Shown: positions 57,968-64,000 of the stretch, in pieces
How the letters are laid out: each line of letters starts with the position of its first letter
How positions within the stretch are numbered: the first letter of the stretch is position 1
Assembly: GCF_014270035.1 (NCBI RefSeq)
Contig: NZ_JACNEP010000002.1
Span: 1-64,000 of the forward strand
Direction of reading: 5' to 3'
Origin: Neptunicella marina
GTDB taxonomy: Bacteria; Pseudomonadota; Gammaproteobacteria; Enterobacterales; Alteromonadaceae
Length of the DNA stretch: 64,000 nt
Made by a program: the position numbers and the translations under genes
Notes under the pieces: generated by a model
What the model was told of the DNA's origin: nothing
The model's input: the letters and a program-made list of their open reading frames with translations, nothing else
The model's database searches: none

Positions 57968-59014
57968 TTACCCTTTGCGTGCCTCAATAAACATGGCGTC
58001 GCCGTAACTGAAAAAACGGTATTCCTGCTCAATGGCCTGTTGATAAGCCGCCATCACATTTTCCTTACCGGCAAAGGCACTGATTAACATAATCAGGGTC
58101 GATTCGGGTAGATGGAAATTAGTCACCATGGCATCCACAATTTCAAACTGATACCCGGGGTAAATAAAAATATCGGTATCGTCAAAGAACGGTTGTAACT
58201 CATTATTTTGCTCTTTGGATGCCTTGGCAGCCGACTCCAGAGAACGCACCGACGTGGTGCCTACCGCAATCACACGCTTACCACGTTGTTTGGTCGCTTT
58301 AATAGCATCAACCACTTCTTGTGGCACTTCGGCATATTCGGAATGCATTTTATGTTCAAGGATATTATCTACCCGCACCGGCTGGAAGGTACCGGCGCCC
58401 ACATGCAAAGTGACAAATGCCAGCTCTACACCTTTGTCTTTTAACTGCTGCAAAATCGCATCATCAAAATGTAAGCCCGCAGTAGGTGCCGCCACGGCGC
58501 CTGGTTTATCGTTATAAACTGTTTGATAACGCTCTTTATCGGATTCTTCGTCCGGGCGGTCAATATAAGGCGGAAGCGGCATATGGCCGTACTTTTCCAG
58601 CACCTGCAACACCGGCTCATCCGCAATAAATTTCAATTCGAATAAAGCGTCATGGCGTGCCAGCATTTCCACTGTCACCGCCTCTTCCAAAATTAATTGT
58701 GTGCCGGGTTTTGGTGCTTTACTGGCACGAACATGCGCCAGCACACGCTCATTATCTAAAATACGTTCAACTAATACTTCAACTTTACCGCCAGAGGCCT
58801 TTTGCCCCAGCATTCGGGCCGGGATCACGCGTGTATTGTTAAATACTAATAAGTCCCCTGCTTCAACCAACTGCAGAATGTCGGTAAATTGTTTGTGTGC
58901 TACTTGCCCACTATTACCGTTTAAATGCAATAAACGGCTGGCAGTACGATCGGCCATTGGGTATCTGGCGATCAGTTTTTCAGGTAAATCGAAGTCAAAT
59001 TCAGAAAGTTTCAT
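57968..59014 (-). CDS. queA: S-adenosylmethionine:tRNA ribosyltransferase-isomerase QueA
   Basis: QueA converts preQ1-tRNA to epoxyqueuosine-tRNA using the ribosyl group of SAM. The 348 residues contain the family start [46 protein letters not shown] and the closing SYGDAMFI. It leads the queA-tgt-yajC-secDF run. Confidence 0.98.
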   Translation of the reverse strand: MKLSEFDFDLPEKLIARYPMADRTASRLLHLNGNSGQVAHKQFTDILQLVEAGDLLVFNNTRVIPARMLGQKASGGKVEVLVERILDNERVLAHVRASKAPKPGTQLILEEAVTVEMLARHDALFELKFIADEPVLQVLEKYGHMPLPPYIDRPDEESDKERYQTVYNDKPGAVAAPTAGLHFDDAILQQLKDKGVELAFVTLHVGAGTFQPVRVDNILEHKMHSEYAEVPQEVVDAIKATKQRGKRVIAVGTTSVRSLESAAKASKEQNNELQPFFDDTDIFIYPGYQFEIVDAMVTNFHLPESTLIMLISAFAGKENVMAAYQQAIEQEYRFFSYGDAMFIEARKG

Positions 59015-59244
59015 TTAATATTTTATATCCGGATTTTCGAATGCCGCTTGCCAGTTGGCCTGCGGAACTTTAGGTATTTTTTTAATACCATCAAATAGTT
59101 ATTAATACCGACATCACTAAATTAACGCGATAGTCTACATCCAGTTTCTTCCATAAGCTTTAACAGGTACTTGTTTCCTGTCTAACGTGTTCGCCCGGTT
59201 CTGCCGGGCTTTTTTTTACCTTAAATCTGGCAAGGCAATACAAA
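59015..59244 (+). ncRNA. Candidate plus-strand transcript ending at 59217
   Basis: No protein gene lies here on the plus strand, yet a clean terminator at 59193-59217 faces that way. The stretch holds a GGTATT/AATACC hairpin with a T5 loop (about 59073-59089) and an ACAGG/CCTGT hairpin (about 59163-59181) before the terminator. A possible -10 (TATTAA at 59100-59105) has only a poor -35 at usual spacing. It may be a small RNA of roughly 100 nt. The boundaries are uncertain. Confidence 0.35.
59193..59217 (+). terminator. Rho-independent terminator without an upstream protein gene
   Basis: GCCCGG, TTCTG loop, CCGGGC, then eight T residues on the plus strand. The minus-strand reading lacks a T tract. 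Confidence 0.85.
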
Positions 59245-59523
59245 CTAGTCGTCAATTTTAACGCCCATATCGGCAAAAATCTCCAACATATCTTCACGCT
59301 CGATGCGACGCACATTTAATACAAACATAATTTGTAACAATAGATCGGCGCCCAATATGCCTTTGTTCACTTTATTTCTCAGGTTGTCTGCGCTTTGATC
59401 GATCCCCATACTGGATAAGCGATCGCTAAGATCCTGATATTTAACGCCCCGGCGTGACATTTCAGCCTTAAGCAGACGTTGAACCAGTTGTCTCCACTGG
59501 GCGGTAGCTGGATGTTTCTGCAT
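59245..59523 (-). CDS. DUF6471-type small protein
   Basis: This 92-residue basic protein starts at the ATG at 59523 with GAGG 7 bp upstream. The sequence AEMSRRGVKYQDLSDRLSSM followed by NLRNKVNKGILGADLLLQIM fits the DUF6471 family, a short helical domain that resembles helix-turn-helix repressors (ligand unknown). It is divergent from the yjf-type operon and its promoter region contains a 13-bp palindrome, so it may be the regulator of that operon. This is inference. Confidence 0.75.
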   Translation of the reverse strand: MQKHPATAQWRQLVQRLLKAEMSRRGVKYQDLSDRLSSMGIDQSADNLRNKVNKGILGADLLLQIMFVLNVRRIEREDMLEIFADMGVKIDD

Positions 59524-59597
59524 GCTATAACCTCGCACTCAAATGTGACGTATAATTTACATTAATAATATTTTTTATTCAAATGAATTAAAAATAG

Positions 59598-59628
59598 TTT
59601 GACAGTCAAAATTTTTGCTGGCTAATAT
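59598..59628 (+). promoter_or_regulatory. Promoter and palindromic operator of the yjfI operon
   Basis: TTGACA at 59599-59604 and TAATAT at 59623-59628 are separated by 18 bp. The -35 box sits inside the perfect 13-bp palindrome TTTGACAGTCAAA (59598-59610), which is well placed for a repressor. Confidence 0.6.
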
Positions 59629-59673
59629 ATCAATCAACAGATGAATAGTCAGTTACTTAAAAGGAGAGTAAAC

Positions 59674-60063
59674 ATGACGTGGGATCTTGATCAACTTGAG
59701 GCCCTGATTAGTGCAAACGATGACTATGTTGTCACCAAAGAAGAAGACTGTTTGCTAATTGCTAATACCGACGGGATAGATGCTTGGCTGGCCATTAGCG
59801 GAGAACAAATTTTAGTTGAGTCGTTATTGTTTTCAGCTGATGAAGTCAGCAATGCCAGCGCCTTAAACGAGGAAATTTTAAAATCACATATGATTTTCCC
59901 GTTAAGTACCATTGGTATTTCGAATATTTCGGGTAACGACTATTACATCGCCTTTGGCGCACTGAGTTCTCAGTCCAAAGAGCAAAGTATTTTAATTGAA
60001 ATTGAAACCTTATTTCAGAATGTCGCCGGCTTTTTAGATGCCTACCGCGACCATTTGAAATAA
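59674..60063 (+). CDS. yjfI: YjfI-like DUF2170 protein
   Basis: This 129-residue acidic cytoplasmic protein of family DUF2170 has the same position as E. coli yjfI, ahead of a PspA-like gene. I chose the ATG at 59674 because AGGAGAG lies 6 bp upstream. The function is unknown. The fold may act as an adaptor between the PspA-like protein and the rest of the system. Confidence 0.85.
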   Translation: MTWDLDQLEALISANDDYVVTKEEDCLLIANTDGIDAWLAISGEQILVESLLFSADEVSNASALNEEILKSHMIFPLSTIGISNISGNDYYIAFGALSSQSKEQSILIEIETLFQNVAGFLDAYRDHLK

Positions 60064-60088
60064 CAACGTCACTAGCGAGGAAACCAAG

Positions 60089-60769
60089 ATGTCTGTGTGG
60101 AGAAAATTAGTTACAGCGGTAAAAGGCGGCGTAACCGAAGCTGCGGAAGCGGTGGCAGATAGTCAGGCTATCCGTATTCTGGAACAGGAAATTCGAGAAG
60201 CAAAAGATGAATTGCGTCAGTCCGATCACGCACGTACGCAAATCTTAGCCAAGTGCAAACTGGCACAACAAAAAGTAGATAGCTTAAATGCGTCTATTGC
60301 CCAGTATGAAGAACATGCACGTAAAGCCGTGGAGACTGACCGTCAGCTCGCGCTGGATTGCGCACAAAAAGTGGCGGAACTTAAAGGTGAATTAGATACC
60401 GAACAACAGTATTTGGATCAGTTTACTCAGTCTGAAAAACAGCTGGCACAAAATATTGCCCAGGCCAAAAACAACCTGCGTCGTTTAGAGCAGCAAGTGG
60501 ATATGGTTAAAGCAACAGAATCCGTGCAAAAAGCACAGGTTTCAGTATCATCGCGTCATATGGGTGCCAACAGTAAAATGAAAACGGCAACCGAATCGCT
60601 GCAGCGCATTCAGGAAAAACAAAACATGCGCAATGCTGAATTGCAGGCAGCACAGGAACTGGCAGCCGATGAGTCAACCGACGATTTAGAGAAACGTCTG
60701 GCCGATGCCGGTATTAAAGGAGGCAAAAGTTCAGCAGATGATGAACTGGCCCGTATCTTAGGCAAATAA
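60089..60769 (+). CDS. yjfJ: PspA/IM30-family protein (YjfJ-like)
   Basis: This 226-residue protein is almost entirely alpha-helical and long coiled coil, as in the PspA/IM30 (ESCRT-III-like) family that assembles on stressed inner membranes. It starts MSVWRKLVTAVKGGVTEAAEAV, a probable amphipathic membrane-binding helix. GAGGAAA precedes the ATG. It is the second gene of the operon, 25 bp after yjfI, as in the E. coli yjf operon. Confidence 0.9.
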   Translation: MSVWRKLVTAVKGGVTEAAEAVADSQAIRILEQEIREAKDELRQSDHARTQILAKCKLAQQKVDSLNASIAQYEEHARKAVETDRQLALDCAQKVAELKGELDTEQQYLDQFTQSEKQLAQNIAQAKNNLRRLEQQVDMVKATESVQKAQVSVSSRHMGANSKMKTATESLQRIQEKQNMRNAELQAAQELAADESTDDLEKRLADAGIKGGKSSADDELARILGK

Positions 60770-60784
60770 GGATAGTTTTAATCA

Positions 60785-61834
60785 ATGCAAATGGTTCAGC
60801 TGCTCAGAAAACTGATACTGAAACATTTTATCCATATGCGCTGGTACTCTGTGGTACTGGCGCTTTTATTTTATGCATTCAGTAGCTGGATATTACTGGA
60901 AGCGGCGCAGGAACATGCCCTCACCCGCTGGCCGGATTTTTTATACTGGTTATTAGTCACGGGCTCAACCGTAGGTTATGGTGATCTATCACCACAAACC
61001 GATGCCGGTAAATTAATCACCAGTTTATTTGTTATCCCCTTTGGTTTAAGTATTTTTGCATTGATTGTGGGACGCGCGGCCGCCTGGCTTTCGCAGCACT
61101 GGCAAAGAGGAATAAAAGGCATGAAAAAAATCGATCTGTCACAACATATTGTGGTGATTGGCTGGCAGGGTGAACGCACCATGCAACTGTTAAAACTGCT
61201 GATTAAAGAACGTCAGGATGCCAATCGCCAGCAGGGGATCCTGTTGTGCGTAAAAGCAGATATTGAAAACCCAATGCCCGGTCAAATTGAATTTGTACGA
61301 GTTGGTTCATTTTGCAGTGAAGACGATATGCAACGCGCCAGCATCGATGATGCGGCGGTGATTATTATTGATCATCCACAGGATGATGAAACCATGACCA
61401 CCGCGCTGTATTGTCATCAGCGAAACCCGGAGAATCACCTGTTGGTTTATTTTCAGGATGAGACTCTGAGTAATCTGCTTAAACTGCATTGTCCCAATGT
61501 GGAATGCACGCCGAGCGTAGCGGTTGAAATGCTGGCCAAATCAGCATTTGATCCTGGCTCCAGTGCATTACATCACGACTTACTCAGCGTGGCAGATAAT
61601 GGTCAGGCACAATATTCCACCACCATCCCTTTGCTAGAAAAACCACTTAATGTGCAGCAATTATTCAGCGGGTTAAAGCAACACTACGACGCGACCTTTA
61701 TTGGTCTGGGTGATAGTCACAAACAAATCAAATTAAATCCCTCCTTTGAAACCGTGGTTAACAGTGGTGACAAGGTGTTTTATATCGCGTCGCAGCGTTT
61801 AAAAAGTATCGAATGGGAACGTTTTTATGTTTAG
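60785..61834 (+). CDS. Two-helix potassium channel with RCK/TrkA-N domain
   Basis: This 349-residue Kch/MthK-type channel has TM1 at about 20-42, the K+ selectivity filter TVGYGD at 62-67, TM2 at about 75-97, then a cytoplasmic RCK domain with a nucleotide-binding fold from about 118 (HIVVIGWQGER). The classical glycine pattern is weakened (GWQGER), so nucleotide binding may be altered. A second domain follows to residue 349. It lies 15 bp after the PspA-like gene and overlaps the next gene by 8 bp. The E. coli yjf operon has no channel here. Confidence 0.92.
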   Translation: MQMVQLLRKLILKHFIHMRWYSVVLALLFYAFSSWILLEAAQEHALTRWPDFLYWLLVTGSTVGYGDLSPQTDAGKLITSLFVIPFGLSIFALIVGRAAAWLSQHWQRGIKGMKKIDLSQHIVVIGWQGERTMQLLKLLIKERQDANRQQGILLCVKADIENPMPGQIEFVRVGSFCSEDDMQRASIDDAAVIIIDHPQDDETMTTALYCHQRNPENHLLVYFQDETLSNLLKLHCPNVECTPSVAVEMLAKSAFDPGSSALHHDLLSVADNGQAQYSTTIPLLEKPLNVQQLFSGLKQHYDATFIGLGDSHKQIKLNPSFETVVNSGDKVFYIASQRLKSIEWERFYV

Positions 61835-62474
61835 CAAATGGTTTGGTAAAAAAGAGCAGGACAACAAAGTTAAAACCCCGGAAATTATGGGTTTGTATTT
61901 AGGTGGTTCGTTTGAATTAGATGCCCTAAAGCTACGCCTGATCCAGCCTAATTTAATTATCGACAACGCCGCATCCCAGCAAATTATTCAGGCAGTGGGT
62001 GAAGTCAATCTGGATACCGGCGGTAAAATACTGCGCTTTTATACCGATGACGATGCCTTTATTCAGGTGGCACTGGATGGTGGCGATACAGAAAATCACA
62101 TTACCGATGTCAAACTCTGGTATTTCTACGAAACCCAAACGGTCGGTTCCGACAGCCAGTGGCAGCAGCTGCTAAAAAGCGGAATTTCAACGGCTGAATA
62201 CAGTCTGGAAGGTCACCAGTTTAGCCGGGTGTGGAATGCCATAGGCAATGATTCACCACCAGTTGCCATGACCGAAAAAACCTATGAAGAAGATGGCGAT
62301 ACCAGCGAAACCGACCAGTTTATGATGTTGTATGAACGCGATATCGGTGACGAGCAATTTGAATTTTTAATGGTAAGCGGTGAAGAAAAACAAGTGGGTG
62401 ATAATCTCGACCGCTGTCTGGTCATTAGCACCGGATTTAATTTGCAGCCAGCCGACATCCGCATTAACGGCTAA
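61827..62474 (+). CDS. yjfK: YjfK-like DUF2491 protein
   Basis: This 215-residue soluble protein of family DUF2491 starts inside the last codons of the channel gene (8-bp overlap), so their translation is coupled. It lacks membrane segments. It includes FYTDDDAFIQVALDGG and MLYERDIGDEQFEFLMVS, typical of the family. The function is unknown. In E. coli yjfK it also lies between the PspA-like gene and the DUF350 gene. Confidence 0.87.
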   Translation: MFSKWFGKKEQDNKVKTPEIMGLYLGGSFELDALKLRLIQPNLIIDNAASQQIIQAVGEVNLDTGGKILRFYTDDDAFIQVALDGGDTENHITDVKLWYFYETQTVGSDSQWQQLLKSGISTAEYSLEGHQFSRVWNAIGNDSPPVAMTEKTYEEDGDTSETDQFMMLYERDIGDEQFEFLMVSGEEKQVGDNLDRCLVISTGFNLQPADIRING

Positions 62475-62504
62475 CACGAAAACATCAACTCAAAGGATAT
62501 TCTT

Positions 62505-62921
62505 ATGGAACAAATACTTTCTTCTTTATCTGGCCTCGGCAACTTCGCTCTGTATTTCATCAGCGCCATTGTTTTATTGTTTGTTTTTAAAATTCTGTAC
62601 GCTTTTGTTACCCCGCACGATGAGTGGAAACTGGTAAAAGAAGACAAAAACGAAGCAGCCGCCATTGGTTTTGGTGGCGCCATGATTGGTTTTTCACTGG
62701 CACTGGCCAGCGCTGCCAGTAACTCTGGTTTTTTAGTCGATTTTATTGTTTGGGGTGCAGTGGCACTGGTAGCACAGTTGTTTGCCTTTGCGTTATTACG
62801 CTTCACCTTTATGCCCAAAATTGTTGAACGCATTAGCAACAATGAAACCTCGGCCGGCATTATGTTAGCGGCAATGTCGATTGCAGTGGGTTTATTAAAC
62901 GCAGCCTGCATGAGCTACTAA
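62505..62921 (+). CDS. yjfL: YjfL-like DUF350 membrane protein
   Basis: This 138-residue integral membrane protein of family DUF350 (UPF0719) has four hydrophobic helices, arranged as two repeats of the family unit (GFGGAMIGFSLALASAA). The ribosome-binding site is AAAGGA. It follows yjfK by 30 bp. Confidence 0.92.
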   Translation: MEQILSSLSGLGNFALYFISAIVLLFVFKILYAFVTPHDEWKLVKEDKNEAAAIGFGGAMIGFSLALASAASNSGFLVDFIVWGAVALVAQLFAFALLRFTFMPKIVERISNNETSAGIMLAAMSIAVGLLNAACMSY

Positions 62922-62933
62922 GGAGAGTTCACT

Positions 62934-63539
62934 GTGACATCGAGCAAACGTAGCCAAGGCATAAACCTAAGCCGGATGCGCAAGTATTTTGCGCCACGCC
63001 CGATTGCGATTGGCGTGACCGCGATTATGTTAAGTGCCTGTGGTGATAAACAAGAAGCCACCATTTATACCAATGCCGACGATTGTGCAGATGCCAATCC
63101 AGGACAGGAAGCACAGTGCAAAGCCGCCTTTGAACAGGCACTGGCCGATGCCGAGCGTACCGCCCCCAAATACAAAAGCATGAGCGACTGTGAGTACGAA
63201 TTCGGTTATGACCGCTGCCATGCGGTGAATAACAGCTCTGGGTCGTTTTTTATGCCTTTTATGGCAGGTTACATGTTAAGTAATTTGCTAAATCCGGGGC
63301 CGTATTATTCGCAGCCAATGTTTACCTCTTATTCGCGTTACTCGCCCTACCGCAATCAGTGGATCACCACAGACGGTCGTAATTATGGCAGCTTAAGCAA
63401 TCGCCATTACCGCGTGGATAAAGATGTTTTCAAACCCAAACCTACTGTAAATCGCACCATGAAACGCGGTGGATTTGGCTCTAGCGTGCGCGCTAAAAGC
63501 AGCTGGGGCAGTTCAAGCCGTGGCGGTTGGGGCGGCTAA
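62934..63539 (+). CDS. yjfM: YjfM-like DUF1190 lipoprotein
   Basis: This 201-residue exported protein has a basic N terminus, a hydrophobic stretch and a likely lipobox IMLSAC near residue 36, so it is probably a lipoprotein. It continues with ADCADANPGQEAQC and the conserved MSDCEYEFGYDRC, and ends in a Gly/Ser/Arg-rich tail (SSRGGWGG). The family is DUF1190. The start is GTG with AGGAGAG upstream; the downstream partner begins 16 bp later. Confidence 0.9.
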   Translation: MTSSKRSQGINLSRMRKYFAPRPIAIGVTAIMLSACGDKQEATIYTNADDCADANPGQEAQCKAAFEQALADAERTAPKYKSMSDCEYEFGYDRCHAVNNSSGSFFMPFMAGYMLSNLLNPGPYYSQPMFTSYSRYSPYRNQWITTDGRNYGSLSNRHYRVDKDVFKPKPTVNRTMKRGGFGSSVRAKSSWGSSSRGGWGG

Positions 63540-63555
63540 CGCCAATCCAGTAATT

Positions 63556-64000
63556 ATGTTCCGAATTCCAATTACTCCCAGAGCGGGCTGGCAGCAGCAA
63601 GCCCGCGATTTTGGCTTTCATTTTCATACCATGTACGGTGAACCTTACTGGGATGAATCTGCCTATTATCAGTTTTCACTTAAGCAAATCGAAAACGATT
63701 TGGAAGATCCCAGCGCCGATATTCACCAAATGTGTTTGCAGGTGGTGGATGAAGTAGTCAAAAGTGAAGAGCTGCTGACTAAATTCAGCATTCCACAGGC
63801 ATTTTGGCAGCCCATTGCTGATTCATGGTTTAGACAAGATCCGAGCTTATATTCACGGCTCGATTTTGCTTACGACGGCAAATCCGCCGCTAGGCTGTAT
63901 GAAAACAACGCAGACACTCCAACCTCCTTATACGAATCAGGATTTTGGCAATGGCTGTGGTTACAAGGTCAGGTTAATGCTGGTTTAATCAACCGCCGCG
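63556..64000 (+). CDS. yjfC: YjfC-like glutathionylspermidine synthase-family ATP-grasp ligase (partial)
   Basis: The N-terminal 148 codons of an ATP-grasp amide ligase are visible before the window ends. The family segments are WDESAYYQF, SRLDFAYDGKSAARLYENNA and DTPTSLYESGFWQWLW, typical of glutathionylspermidine synthase C-domain relatives. Such enzymes attach a peptide or polyamine through an amide bond. It is the last visible gene of the yjf-type operon. The catalytic lysine and metal-binding part lie outside the window. Confidence 0.9.
   Translation, partial: MFRIPITPRAGWQQQARDFGFHFHTMYGEPYWDESAYYQFSLKQIENDLEDPSADIHQMCLQVVDEVVKSEELLTKFSIPQAFWQPIADSWFRQDPSLYSRLDFAYDGKSAARLYENNADTPTSLYESGFWQWLWLQGQVNAGLINRR

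Overview
The window is chromosomal DNA of a marine-type gammaproteobacterium, most likely the family Alteromonadaceae (order Alteromonadales). The evidence is gene order: the ybgC-tolQRAB-pal-cpoB block followed by tRNA-Lys genes and nadA, the cysZ / smc-zipA-ligA block, the trmJ-cysE-iscRSUA-hscBA-fdx block, and suhB beside queA-tgt-yajC-secDF. A PEP-CTERM protein, a GH97 glucosidase and a large secreted nuclease fit a particle- or polysaccharide-associated marine lifestyle. The genus assignment is not secure.

Layout. 1-2.4 kb: tRNA-Ser(GGA), nadA, a patch of short repeats, and three near-identical tRNA-Lys(TTT) genes plus a broken fourth copy. 2.4-7.5 kb: the Tol-Pal envelope operon on the minus strand. 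7.5-8.2 kb: a long AT-rich gap that ends in a probable small RNA gene. 8.2-13.6 kb: a translationally coupled operon for a Tat-exported molybdenum hydroxylase with its cofactor-maturation proteins. 13.6-18.8 kb: a two-gene operon pairing a 1495-residue dual nuclease that ends in a type I dockerin with a small PEP-CTERM protein that looks like a cohesin. 19-29.6 kb: two poorly known genes, ligA-zipA-smc, cysZ, a pirin, a 270-bp MITE and a membrane protein. 29.9-38.6 kb: a sugar-catabolic cluster (Gfo/Idh/MocA oxidoreductase, two TIM-barrel isomerase-like proteins, MFS transporter, PAS-AraC regulator, GH97 enzyme) interrupted by an IS4-family element. 38.8-45.5 kb: an acetyltransferase, ahpCF, modF and an M61 peptidase. 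45.5-52.5 kb: iron-sulfur cluster assembly with cysE and trmJ. 52.6-59.2 kb: suhB, SecDF-YajC and queuosine genes. 59.2-64 kb: a yjfIJ-[K+ channel]-yjfKLMC operon, cut off inside yjfC by the window end.

How the genes work together. Most of the window is housekeeping: envelope constriction (Tol-Pal with ZipA), chromosome maintenance (Smc, LigA), Fe-S assembly, protein export and tRNA modification. The accessory content carries the novelty: (a) the dockerin nuclease with a probable surface-anchored cohesin partner, (b) the PspA-like / potassium channel / ATP-grasp operon with a divergent small DUF6471 gene, (c) the 3-keto-sugar-like cluster, (d) the molybdenum hydroxylase operon, and (e) two candidate small RNAs and a MITE with a compact second copy. 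Molybdenum use is also suggested by modF about 29 kb from the hydroxylase operon.
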